A DNA stretch of 64,000 nt from Pseudonocardia sp. HH130630-07 (GTDB lineage: Bacteria; Actinomycetota; Actinomycetes; Mycobacteriales; Pseudonocardiaceae). Both the position numbers and the translations under genes were made by a program. Each line of letters opens with the position of its first letter. The stretch's first letter is position 1. Positions 34,270-42,980 of the stretch are shown here, piece by piece. Below the pieces are notes generated by a model. The model had not been told where the DNA came from and ran no database searches. It worked only from the letters and a program-made list of their open reading frames with translations. Location of the stretch: positions 3,534,001 through 3,598,000 of the forward strand of contig NZ_CP013854.1 of assembly GCF_001698125.1 (NCBI RefSeq), given 5' to 3'.

Positions 34270-35981
34270 TCCGCGCGCTGCTGGCGACGCTCGACCCGCG
34301 CACCGCCCGGCTCAACCGGGTCCAACTGGTGCGGATCGCGGTGTTCGCCGGATGCGAAGGGCTCGCCTACGGGCTGACGTTGCCGCTGATCGCGGCTCTG
34401 GTCCGCGGCGAGCTGGCGGGCCGGTGGTTGCTCGGGGTGGTGCTGGCGACCGTCACGACGATGCTCGCCCGGCAGTGGCAGATCCGCGGCGGTGTGGACA
34501 CCGCGCTCGCCACCATCCCGGCCCTGCAGAGCAGGCTCGCCCGGCACGTGGCGTCCCTGCCCGTCGGCTGGTTCACCCCGACCCGCACCGGGAGCCTGCC
34601 GCAGACCCTGTCCTGGGGCGCGATCACCGCCGGGCGCGGTGTGCCGTACTCGCTGATCGCGATGGTCGGGGGCGTGGTCACACCGGCGGTCGTGCTGATC
34701 TCGGCGGCCCTGGTCGACTGGCGGCCGGCGCTGGTGATGCTCGTCGCGGTGCCGGTGCTGTGGCTCGTCCACGGCCGCACGAGTGCGGCGCTGGACCGGC
34801 TGGAGGCACGGACGCACGCTGCGGGCGCGGAGGCGACGGCACGGGTCGTCGAGTTCGCCGACACCCAGGCCACCCTGCGCGCGGCGGGCCGCGAGGGGCT
34901 CGGTGCGGCGCTGCTGCGCGACGCCCTGGACGAGCAGTATGCGGCGGCCCGGGCGGACGTCGGGCGCGAGATCCTCGCGCGGGCCGGTTTCGGGGTCGCC
35001 GTGAATCTGGTCGTCGCGGCCGTGGTGGCGGTGATCGGGTGGGTCCTGCTGCGCGATCCGTCCGCCACGGCGGTGCTCGTGGCGCTGCTGGTGCTGACCA
35101 TCCGCTTCTCCGAGCCGATCGCGGGTCTCGGGGACGCCGCCCGTGGCATGCGCCAGGGCCGCACCGCGCTACGGCGGATCACGGAGCTCCTCGCCGAGCC
35201 GGCGCTCGCCGAGCCCGCGGAGCCACGCACCCTGCCGAGCGGTCCGCTGTCGGTGGAGTTCGACCAGGTCCGCCACCAGGTGCTCGACCTGTCGCTGACG
35301 GTGCCCGCCGGCTCGACGGTGGCCCTGATCGGAGCGTCGGGGGCAGGCAAGTCGACGGCGTTGTCGCTGGTCGCGCGGTTCGCGGACCCGGAGGCGGGCA
35401 GCGTGCGGCTCGGCGGGATCGACCTGCGCGAGCTGCGTGCGGCCGAGCTCTACGGCTCGCTCGGCGTGGTGCTGCAGGAGGTCGTGCTGCTCGACGGCAC
35501 GATCCGGGAGAATCTGCTGCTCGGCGGCGGTGACCCGGCGCGGCTGGACGAGGTCGCCGCGCTCACCGGGGTCGACGAGGTCGTCGGGCGGCTCGGGTGG
35601 GACGCGCCGGTCGGCGAGGGGGGACAGGGGCTCTCCGGCGGGGAGCGCCAGCGGATCGCGCTCGCCCGGACGGTGCTCGCGGACCCGCCGGTCGTGCTGC
35701 TCGACGAGGCCACCTCGGCACTCGATCCCGTGAACGAGCGGATGGTCGGACGGACGATCGCGGCGCTGAGCGGGCGGCGGACGTTGCTCGTCGTCGCCCA
35801 CCGGTTGTCGACGATCGCCGGTGCCGACCGCATCGTCGTGCTGGACCGTGGCCGGATCGTCGAGCAGGGGGCGCACGCGGAGCTGCTCGCCGGCGGCGGG
35901 CTGTACGCGCGCATGTGGAGGAATCGGACCGCTGCACAGGGTCTGCGGCCGGTCGGAGCTCTGGAGGAGGACCATGCGTAG
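34266..35981 (+). CDS. ABC half-transporter for siderophore import (IrtB/YbtQ-like), second subunit
   Basis: 571 residues from a GTG overlapping the upstream stop (GTGA). It has the same domain order as its partner: membrane domain, then ATPase with GASGAGKST (Lys362), LSGGERQRIALAR and VVLLDEATSALDP. Both subunits have a complete set of ATPase motifs, so the heterodimer should have two working sites. Its end overlaps the start of the binding protein. Confidence 0.88.
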   Translation: MIRALLATLDPRTARLNRVQLVRIAVFAGCEGLAYGLTLPLIAALVRGELAGRWLLGVVLATVTTMLARQWQIRGGVDTALATIPALQSRLARHVASLPVGWFTPTRTGSLPQTLSWGAITAGRGVPYSLIAMVGGVVTPAVVLISAALVDWRPALVMLVAVPVLWLVHGRTSAALDRLEARTHAAGAEATARVVEFADTQATLRAAGREGLGAALLRDALDEQYAAARADVGREILARAGFGVAVNLVVAAVVAVIGWVLLRDPSATAVLVALLVLTIRFSEPIAGLGDAARGMRQGRTALRRITELLAEPALAEPAEPRTLPSGPLSVEFDQVRHQVLDLSLTVPAGSTVALIGASGAGKSTALSLVARFADPEAGSVRLGGIDLRELRAAELYGSLGVVLQEVVLLDGTIRENLLLGGGDPARLDEVAALTGVDEVVGRLGWDAPVGEGGQGLSGGERQRIALARTVLADPPVVLLDEATSALDPVNERMVGRTIAALSGRRTLLVVAHRLSTIAGADRIVVLDRGRIVEQGAHAELLAGGGLYARMWRNRTAAQGLRPVGALEEDHA

Positions 35982-36948
35982 GGGACGGCTGGTCGCGGCG
36001 TTCGCCGTGGCCGCAGCAGTGCTGGCCGGGTGCGGTGGAGCGGCAGGGGGAGGAGGAAGTGCTCCCACCGAGGTGGGCGGTGCCTTTCCGCGCACGATAA
36101 CCCACGGCCAGGGCACGGCGGTGATCCCGGCCGCGCCGCAGCGGGTCGTCGTGCTGGGGATGGCCGACACCCAGATCGCCGCGGCCCTGGGCACGACGAT
36201 CGTGGGCGCGACCACGAACCCGTCGAGTGCGGACGGGGCCTGGCCCGGGGTGTCCCCGCAGATCCCGGCCGAGATCCGCACCCTGGACTCGATCACGCCG
36301 AATCTCGAGGCGCTCGCGTCGCTGCGCCCGGACCTGATCCTCATGACCAGTGCCCAGTCGGGGTTCTACGCCGCCTACCCGCGGATCTCCGCGATAGCGC
36401 CGACCATCTCCTACCAGAAGGGGATGCTGCTGGACTCCGGCGCGGACGTCACCCGCATCATCGGGAAGGCGCTGGGCAAGGACGCCGAGGCGGACGCGCT
36501 CGTCACCCGCTCGGTCGAGCAGCTGACGCAGTACAAGGCCGAGCATCCCGCTGTGGAGGGCACGACATACACGTTCGGCCAGTACGCGGCGGGCACCACC
36601 TACCTGGTCATCGCGCAGGACGGGCCGACCGCGCAGCTGTTCGACGCGATCGGGGTGCGGCAGCCCGCCGGGATCGCCTCGTTGCCGATCTGGCAGGCGG
36701 GGATGGCGCAGGTGGCGCCCGAGAACCTCGGTGTGCTCGACGAGGCCGACGTGGCGTTCATCGGAGCAACCGACGGTGGGGCGGCCTTCGCCGCGCAACC
36801 GCTGGTCGCCGACCTGGACCTCACCCGGGCCGGTCGCCTGAACTTTCTGACCGCGGACGAGGCCAGCTTGCTGCTGCAGCCGAACCCGGCCACCACCGGG
36901 GCGGTCCTGGAACTCGTCGCACCGAAGCTGGAGAAGGCCCGGACCTGA
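35974..36948 (+). CDS. Iron-siderophore binding lipoprotein (FhuD/FecB type)
   Basis: 324 residues. The ATG at 35974 overlaps the transporter stop and follows GGAGGAGG. A lipobox (AAAVLAGC) precedes a typical TroA/FecB-type fold: RVVVLGMADTQIAAAL, then PNLEALASLRPDLILM, then GKDAEADALV and a C-terminal VAPENLGVLDEADVAFIG. It should capture the ferric siderophore on the cell surface for the two half-transporters. Confidence 0.88.
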   Translation: MRRGRLVAAFAVAAAVLAGCGGAAGGGGSAPTEVGGAFPRTITHGQGTAVIPAAPQRVVVLGMADTQIAAALGTTIVGATTNPSSADGAWPGVSPQIPAEIRTLDSITPNLEALASLRPDLILMTSAQSGFYAAYPRISAIAPTISYQKGMLLDSGADVTRIIGKALGKDAEADALVTRSVEQLTQYKAEHPAVEGTTYTFGQYAAGTTYLVIAQDGPTAQLFDAIGVRQPAGIASLPIWQAGMAQVAPENLGVLDEADVAFIGATDGGAAFAAQPLVADLDLTRAGRLNFLTADEASLLLQPNPATTGAVLELVAPKLEKART

Positions 36949-36968
36949 TCAGGGTCGGGCGAGAGCCG

Positions 36969-36996
36969 ATGCCCGGGCCGACCACGGCCCGGGCAT
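36969..36996. terminator. Perfect 12-bp hairpin between convergent genes
   Basis: ATGCCCGGGCCG and CGGCCCGGGCAT pair around ACCA. It lies between the binding-protein stop (36948, +) and the methyltransferase stop (37003, -), so it probably terminates both. Confidence 0.75.
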
Positions 36997-37002
36997 CCTG
37001 CG

Positions 37003-37815
37003 TCACGGGGTCAGTGTGTCCCGGGCCCCGGGTCGCCGCGCTACCAGCCGGGCGTCGCCGGGGTCCGTCCGTCCGGTCGCGACGGCGTGCCGCAGCCCCT
37101 CGTCGATGAAGGCGTCCACGTCCGCACCGAGCACCTCGGCCTGCTCGGCGAACCCGGTGCACCGCAGCTTGCGGTGCACCAGGCCCAGATCGGGCGGCCC
37201 GGCGGGCGCCGGCCACAGGTCGGTGTCGACGACGGTCGGGACGAGCCCGGCCCCCTCGACGATCCGGCGTACCCGGGAGATCGGGTGCTGCCGGTTGCGC
37301 AGGGGCGCGGCGGTGAGCCGTCCGCGCCAGTGATCCCGTGCCGCCACCTCCCTGAAGGCGTCGATCACGTCACCGCCCGGCGCGTCGGGCCGGCTGTGGC
37401 TCCACTGCAGCACGAGCGCGCCGCCGGGGCGGACCGCGGCGGCCATCGTCGTCACGGCGTGGTCGAGGTCGGTCAGCCAGTGCAGCACCCATGAGCAGTG
37501 CACCACGTCGTAGGCACCCGGCTCGAGCACGTGGTGGTCGGCATCCTGGTGACTCACGGTCACATCGAGTCCCCGGCAGGCGTGCGCGGTGGCGTCGACC
37601 ATCGAGCGGGAGGCGTCGGAGGCGTCGACGTGGATCCCGCGGCCCGCCAGCGTGCGGGCCACCTCGCCGGTGCCGCAGCCGACGTCGGCCAGCCGCCCCC
37701 CGGTCGTGGGCAGCGTGTCCTCGACGAGGTCCAGCGCTGCGAGCGCGCTTGTGACCTGGTTGCTGTTGACCTGTGCGTAGTCCTCGGCTCGCCACGCGGT
37801 GAGATCGGTGGTCAT
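37003..37815 (-). CDS. Class I SAM-dependent methyltransferase
   Basis: 270 residues from the ATG at 37815. Motif I is LADVGCGTGEVARTL, followed by DASRSMVDAT and HCSWVLHWLTDLDHAV. The fold is of the trans-aconitate/ubiquinone-type group, and the C-terminal part is substrate-specific. It diverges from the NRPS operon across a 142-base region containing the iron box and could be co-regulated. A role in tailoring the siderophore (N- or O-methylation) is possible but not shown. Confidence 0.8.
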   Translation of the reverse strand: MTTDLTAWRAEDYAQVNSNQVTSALAALDLVEDTLPTTGGRLADVGCGTGEVARTLAGRGIHVDASDASRSMVDATAHACRGLDVTVSHQDADHHVLEPGAYDVVHCSWVLHWLTDLDHAVTTMAAAVRPGGALVLQWSHSRPDAPGGDVIDAFREVAARDHWRGRLTAAPLRNRQHPISRVRRIVEGAGLVPTVVDTDLWPAPAGPPDLGLVHRKLRCTGFAEQAEVLGADVDAFIDEGLRHAVATGRTDPGDARLVARRPGARDTLTP

Positions 37816-37898
37816 GGGCGCTCCTGTCCTCGGGCTGCCGGGGTCGTGGACGGGGGAAGGGTGGGAGTCGCGCACACAAGGTCACGCTCCGCGATCGT

Positions 37899-37939
37899 TT
37901 GACAACCCGATCGGCCGACCTTAGCGTTGCCTTACCTTA
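37899..37939 (+). promoter_or_regulatory. Promoter and iron box of the NRPS operon
   Basis: TTGACA (37899-37904), a 17-base spacer and TAGCGT (37922-37927) form a near-consensus housekeeping promoter. TTAGCGTTGCCTTACCTTA (37921-37939) is an iron box that covers the -10, so an iron-loaded DtxR-type repressor would block polymerase directly. Confidence 0.75.
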
Positions 37940-37957
37940 TCGTGAAAGGGGTTCACA

Positions 37958-40900
37958 GTGTCCGACGACGACCGGCTGTCACGCGCCGAGATCCGCGCCC
38001 TGGTCGCGGAGCAGCTGGGTGTGGGTCCGGAGGAGATCGCCGACGACGACAATCTCGTCGAGTTCGGTGTGCACTCGCTGCGGATGATGAAGCTGGCATC
38101 GGCGTGGCGCAGGCGGGGCTACGAGGTGACGTTCGGCGACCTCGCGCAGGTGCCGTCGGTCCGGGGCTGGCACGAGCTGCTGAGCGGACGAGCGACGGTC
38201 GCGGAGCCGGCCCCGGCGGTGGAGCGGTCGACCCCGGACGACCCGACGTTCCCGCTCGCGACCATGCAGCACGCCTACTGGGTGGGGCGCACCGACGAGC
38301 AGGAACTCGGCGGTGTCGCCGCCCACCTCTACGCCGAGTTCGACGGCGTCGGTGTCGAGCCGGATCGGCTGCGGCACGCCGTCGGCCGGCTGGTCGAGCG
38401 CCACCCGATGCTGCGCAGCCGGTTCCTCGACAACGGCCGTCAGGAGGTCCTCGACCGGCCCGGGGTCGAGGTCTTCGCGGTCGTGGACCTGCGGGAGGAG
38501 GACCCGGACACCGTGGCCGCACGGCTTGCCGAGCTCCGGCACACGAAGTCCCACCAGCGGATGCGGGCCGACCGCGGGCACGTGTTCGACGTGACCCTGA
38601 CCCGGTGCCCCGGCGGACGGACCCGGCTGCACGTGGACGTCGACATGCTCGCGGCGGACGCGCTGAGCTACCGCACCCTGCTCGCCGACCTCGCGACCTT
38701 CTACGCGGGGGACACCCTGCCCGAGCTGGGCTACGACTACCGCTCCTACCTCGGCGACCACGACCGGGCCGCCGCCGTGTCCCGCGAGCGGGAGCGGGCG
38801 TGGTGGCTGGAGCGGTTGCCGGACCTGCCTGCGCCGCCGGAACTGCCGCTCGTGCCGGAGGGTGAGCGGGCCGATCCGCTGCTCACGGTCCGCTACGCGC
38901 ACCCTCTGGGGGCGGCGTCGAAGCAGCGCCTGCTCGCCCGGGCCCGCGAGCACGGCGTCACCCCGGCCGTGGTCCTCGCCTCGGTCTTCGCCGAGGTGGT
39001 CGGCCGGTGGTCGCGCACCCCGCGCTTCCTGCTCAACGTGCCGTTGTTCGACCGCGAGCCCCTGCACCCCGACGTAGACCTGCTCGTCGGTGACTTCTCC
39101 AGCTCGATCATGGCCGACGTCGACGTCAGTGCTCCCGGCGAGTCGCTCGTCGACCGCGCCCGGCGGATGCAGTCACGGCTGCACACCGCCGCCGCACACG
39201 CGGCGCTGCCCGGTCTCGATGTGCTGCGCGAGCTCGGCCGCTTCCGCGGTGAGCCGCTGCTGGCTCCGGTCGTCTACACGAGCGGTCTGGACCTCGGCGA
39301 GCTGTTCCGCGACACGGTCTCCTCCACCTTCGGCACCCCGGTCCACATCATCTCCCAGGGCCCCCAGGTCGTGCTCGACGCGCAGTGCGTCGAGCTGGAC
39401 GGCGGGCTGCTGGTCAACTGGGACGTGCGCGAGCATGCCTTCCCTGACGGCGTGATGGCGGCGATGTACGCCCGCCACCGGGAGCTCGTCGAGGGCCTCC
39501 TGGCGGACGACCCCGATGCCTGGACCCGGCCGCTGGACGACGGTCTGCCCGCGGGCCAGCGCGATGGCCGGGCGGTCCTCGACGGCCCGTCGGTGCCGCA
39601 GAGCGGCCGACGGCTGCACGACGGCCTTCTCGCGACGGCTGAGCGCGAGCCCGAGCGCCCCGCCCTGCTCGACGCCGAGGGCGCGGTCACGACCTACGGC
39701 GAGCTGCGCGAGCGGGGTCTGCGGATCGCCGGCGCGCTGGCGGCCCGGGGAGTGGGCCGCGGGGACACCGTGTCCCTGCAGCTGCCCAAGGGGCCCGACC
39801 AGGTCGCCGCCGTGCTCGGGGTGTTCCTGGCGGGCGCCGCCTATGTCCCGGTCGGCGCGGACCAGCCCGCCGCTCGTCGCGACCGCATCCAGGCCGCGGG
39901 TGCCGTGCGGCTCGCGCTGGTCGCCGACGACCTGCTCGACGACCAGCGCGTCCCGGCGCTCGGGTTCGCCGCGGCGCTCACCGCGGATCCTTCGCCCGAG
40001 CCGGTGGCGACCACCGCCGCGGACCTCGCCTATGTGCTGTTCACCTCGGGATCGACCGGCGAACCGAAGGGTGTCGAGATCCCGCACTCCGCAGCGGTCA
40101 ACACCGTGGAGCGGTGCAACGAGCTCTTCGACGTCGGCCCGGACGACCGGTCCCTCGGGCTGTCCTCGCTGGAGTTCGACCTGTCCGTGCAGGACGTGTG
40201 GGGGCCGCTGTCGGTCGGCGGCTCGGTCGTGGTGCCGCAGGAGCGGGACCGTCGTGACGGCCAGCGGGCCGCGGCCCTCCTGCGCGCCCACGGGGTCACC
40301 CAGCTCTACTGTGTGCCCGCGCTGCTCGACATGCTCCTCGCCGCCGGCGAGGAGCACGGCCTCGGCGACCGGCTGCGCACTGTGATCGTCGGTGGTGACT
40401 GGGTGGGGGTCGACCTGCCGCGCAGGCTCCGTGCGCTCGTCCCCCGCGCCCGCTTCGCGGGGCTCGGCGGCGCGACCGAGACCGCGATCCACCACACCGT
40501 CTGCGAGGTCGGTCCGCAGGTTCCCGACGACTGGGCGGCCGTCCCGTTCGGCGTCCCCTTCGGGAACGTCGCGGCCCGGGTCGTCGACGAGGCGGGCCGG
40601 GACTGCCCGGACTGGGTGGCGGGCGAGCTCTGGATCGCCGGCGCCGGGTTGGCCCGCGGCTACCGTGGCGACCCGGACCGGACCGCGGAGCGGTTCGTTG
40701 AGCACGCCGGGCGGCGCTGGTACCGCACCGGCGACCTGGTCCGGTTCCGGCCCGAGGGCCAGGTCGAGTTCCTCGGCCGCTGCGACGACCAGGTGAAGAT
40801 CCGCGGCTACCGGATCGAGCCGGGCGAGGTCGAGGCCGCGCTGCGTGCGGTACCGGGCGTCCGCGCCGCGGTCGTCGAGGTCGTGGGGGAACGCACCTGT

Positions 40901-41437
40901 TCGCTGGCCGCCGCGGTGACCGTCGAACCCGGCACCGACCTGCCGGTCGACAGGCTGCGCGAGACGGCGGGGGAGTCCCTACCGCCTTACATGGTCCCGC
41001 GCACCGTGGTCGTGCTCGACGCGCTGCCGCTAACCGGTAACGGCAAGATCGACCGACGCGCGGTGCGCCGGGCACTGCTCGGCAGCGACACCGCGCCCGA
41101 CCACGTCGCGCCCGAGGGTGACCTCGAGACCGCGCTCGCCGAGATCGTCGGCGAGGTGCTCGGGGTACCGGAGGTCGGGGCGGAGACCGACTTCTTCGCC
41201 CTCGGCGGGGATTCCGTGCTCGGGACGCTCGCCGTGGCCCGGATCCGAGAATGGCTCGACACCTCCGACGTGGCGGTGGGTGACCTCTACACGGGCAGAC
41301 ACGTCCGAGGGCTGGCGGCGCGGCTGTCCGCCCGGCAGCGCACCCCGGGCCGGCTCGAACAGGTCGCCGCAGTGTTCCTGGAGGTCTCCCGGATGTCGGA
41401 CGCGGATGTCCACGCCGACGCCGTCGGCGGGTCGTGA
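37958..41437 (+). CDS. NRPS, ArCP-Cy-A-PCP (phenyl-oxazoline/thiazoline synthase, MbtB-like layout)
   Basis: 1159 residues from the GTG at 37958 behind AAAGGGG. Residues 1-80 are an aryl carrier domain with Ser40 in EFGVHSLR. A heterocyclization domain follows with D229-x4-D234-x2-S237. Then come an adenylation domain (YVLFTSGSTGEPKG from 692, RTGDL, NGKIDRR) and a peptidyl carrier with Ser1086 in LGGDSVLG. The chemistry expected is condensation of an aryl acid with Ser, Thr or Cys and ring closure. The A4 block reads FDLSVQDVWG, with Gln where Tyr is usual in cysteine-activating relatives, so the amino acid is left open. There is no thioesterase. Confidence 0.9.
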   Translation: MSDDDRLSRAEIRALVAEQLGVGPEEIADDDNLVEFGVHSLRMMKLASAWRRRGYEVTFGDLAQVPSVRGWHELLSGRATVAEPAPAVERSTPDDPTFPLATMQHAYWVGRTDEQELGGVAAHLYAEFDGVGVEPDRLRHAVGRLVERHPMLRSRFLDNGRQEVLDRPGVEVFAVVDLREEDPDTVAARLAELRHTKSHQRMRADRGHVFDVTLTRCPGGRTRLHVDVDMLAADALSYRTLLADLATFYAGDTLPELGYDYRSYLGDHDRAAAVSRERERAWWLERLPDLPAPPELPLVPEGERADPLLTVRYAHPLGAASKQRLLARAREHGVTPAVVLASVFAEVVGRWSRTPRFLLNVPLFDREPLHPDVDLLVGDFSSSIMADVDVSAPGESLVDRARRMQSRLHTAAAHAALPGLDVLRELGRFRGEPLLAPVVYTSGLDLGELFRDTVSSTFGTPVHIISQGPQVVLDAQCVELDGGLLVNWDVREHAFPDGVMAAMYARHRELVEGLLADDPDAWTRPLDDGLPAGQRDGRAVLDGPSVPQSGRRLHDGLLATAEREPERPALLDAEGAVTTYGELRERGLRIAGALAARGVGRGDTVSLQLPKGPDQVAAVLGVFLAGAAYVPVGADQPAARRDRIQAAGAVRLALVADDLLDDQRVPALGFAAALTADPSPEPVATTAADLAYVLFTSGSTGEPKGVEIPHSAAVNTVERCNELFDVGPDDRSLGLSSLEFDLSVQDVWGPLSVGGSVVVPQERDRRDGQRAAALLRAHGVTQLYCVPALLDMLLAAGEEHGLGDRLRTVIVGGDWVGVDLPRRLRALVPRARFAGLGGATETAIHHTVCEVGPQVPDDWAAVPFGVPFGNVAARVVDEAGRDCPDWVAGELWIAGAGLARGYRGDPDRTAERFVEHAGRRWYRTGDLVRFRPEGQVEFLGRCDDQVKIRGYRIEPGEVEAALRAVPGVRAAVVEVVGERTCSLAAAVTVEPGTDLPVDRLRETAGESLPPYMVPRTVVVLDALPLTGNGKIDRRAVRRALLGSDTAPDHVAPEGDLETALAEIVGEVLGVPEVGAETDFFALGGDSVLGTLAVARIREWLDTSDVAVGDLYTGRHVRGLAARLSARQRTPGRLEQVAAVFLEVSRMSDADVHADAVGGS

Positions 41438-42801
41438 CCGTCGCCGACGCGCGTCGGCGGCTGTTCGCCGACCGGCTGCGCCGCGTCGGGCTGGCCCGCT
41501 CCGAGGAGGAGCGGACCGGCCCGGGGGTGGACCGGGACCACGCGCTGCCGTCGTTCGCCCAGCTGCACGCCTGGCGACATCAGCAGCAGGTCCCGGGCAG
41601 CGTCGCCAACAACCTCGGGGTGCGCTTCACCCTGCGCGGCGACCTCGATGAGCGGGCCCTCGCCACAGCCCTGGACACGCTCTCTGCGCGACACGAGGTC
41701 CTCCGTACGACCTTCCACTCCGGCACGGAGCCGTGGGTCAGGGTGCACGACGCGCTGCCCGTACCCGTCGAACGGCTCGCCGTCTCGGACCCGGACGAGG
41801 TCCCGGGGCTGCTTGCCCGACGCACCGCGGTGCCGTTCGACCTCGCCGTCGGTCCGCCGTGGCGGATCGTGCTCGTCCGGAGCCGACCCTACGAGTGGGA
41901 GCTCCTGCTGGTCGTGCAGCACCTCCTGTGGGACGGGCCGACCTTCGCCGTGTTCTGCAGCGACCTGGGCACGGCCTACCGCGCGGCCCTGACGGGGGCC
42001 GAGCCGGACGGCGAGCCGCCGGGGCGGTCGCTCGTCGAGATCGCCGCCGAGGAACGTGCCGGGTGGCGTGGACGGCCGACCGCGGACGAGGACCGGCGCT
42101 ACTGGACGGATCGGCTCACCCCGGCGCCCGCCTTGGGCGGGGAGCCGGTGGGGGAGCGCGGCGCGCGGACCGACCGCAGGCTGGGGGCGGTCACCCCGGA
42201 GCGGCTGCGGGCCGCGGCGCGGGCGGCCGGGGTGACGCCGTTCGCGGTGGCGATCTCCTGCTGGGCGCAGGTGTGGGGCGCCCACACCGGCACCGACGAC
42301 GTCGCTGTCGGCACGCTCGCGGTGCGACGTGGGCCGGAGGAGGCCGCCCTGATGGGGAACTTCGCCAACCCGGTCACGCTGCGGCTGGACCTGTCCGACG
42401 GGGCGGACGCCGCCACCCGGTTGCGGCGGGCCGCGGACGAGTGCGCCGCCGCCCTCGCCCACGCCGACCTGCCGTTCCTGCCGCTGGCGGAGGAGCTCGC
42501 CGGGCACGACGGCACCGGCTCGGTCCCGTTCTTCGACAGCATCGTCGTGTTCCTCGCGGGTGACCTGGAGGGACCGCGGCTGCCGGGGCTCGCGGTCGAC
42601 TGGGCGCGCGTCGACCACGGTGGTGTGCAGTTCCCGCTGGTCCCGGTGGGGGTGGAGATCTTCGTCCGCGCCGCGGGGATCGACGTCCAGCTGACCCGCG
42701 ACCGTGACCGTGTCACCGGCGAGCAGGCCGGGAGGCTGCTCGACCGTCTCGACGACGCGCTGCGCGACACCGTCGAGGCCCTGGTGGAGCAGACCTCGTG
42801 A
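41434..42801 (+). CDS. Stand-alone NRPS condensation-domain protein
   Basis: 455 residues from a GTG overlapping the upstream stop (GTGA). It has condensation-fold landmarks: [22 protein letters not shown], then Q162-H163-LLW-D167-G168 in place of HHxxxDG, and [13 protein letters not shown] near the C-terminus. The catalytic second histidine is kept, so activity is possible. It could join the aryl-azoline unit to the next amino acid or to an external amine. Confidence 0.85.
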   Translation: MTVADARRRLFADRLRRVGLARSEEERTGPGVDRDHALPSFAQLHAWRHQQQVPGSVANNLGVRFTLRGDLDERALATALDTLSARHEVLRTTFHSGTEPWVRVHDALPVPVERLAVSDPDEVPGLLARRTAVPFDLAVGPPWRIVLVRSRPYEWELLLVVQHLLWDGPTFAVFCSDLGTAYRAALTGAEPDGEPPGRSLVEIAAEERAGWRGRPTADEDRRYWTDRLTPAPALGGEPVGERGARTDRRLGAVTPERLRAAARAAGVTPFAVAISCWAQVWGAHTGTDDVAVGTLAVRRGPEEAALMGNFANPVTLRLDLSDGADAATRLRRAADECAAALAHADLPFLPLAEELAGHDGTGSVPFFDSIVVFLAGDLEGPRLPGLAVDWARVDHGGVQFPLVPVGVEIFVRAAGIDVQLTRDRDRVTGEQAGRLLDRLDDALRDTVEALVEQTS

Positions 42802-42980
42802 CGTGCGACCCGGTCCGCGTCGGCCCGGGGACGACCCGCGCCGGGCGGCTCCGGGCGCCGTGCACCACCCACTCCCACACCCGGCGACGAACGGCCCCGA
42901 CGGACATCCGTCCCGTCGTCACCGTCGCTCCCGTCCGCGACCGGCTGCACCCGGCCCGACCCGTGCGAGGTATCCGATGA
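42798..42980 (+). CDS. Sixty-codon frame bridging two NRPS genes, doubtful
   Basis: It starts at a GTG overlapping the condensation-protein stop (GTGA) and ends in a TGA overlapping the next ATG (ATGA), filling the only gap in the NRPS operon. The product would be Arg/Thr/Pro-rich ([20 protein letters not shown] near the end) with no known domain; it is not MbtH. Third-position GC is high, but so is second-position GC, which argues against real coding. It may only carry ribosomes across the gap. Confidence 0.25.
   Translation: MTCDPVRVGPGTTRAGRLRAPCTTHSHTRRRTAPTDIRPVVTVAPVRDRLHPARPVRGIR

Noticed and set aside
42798-42980. MbtH-like protein in the NRPS operon gap
   Set aside because: The 60-codon frame lacks the conserved NxEEQYSLWP-type pattern and tryptophans of MbtH proteins.
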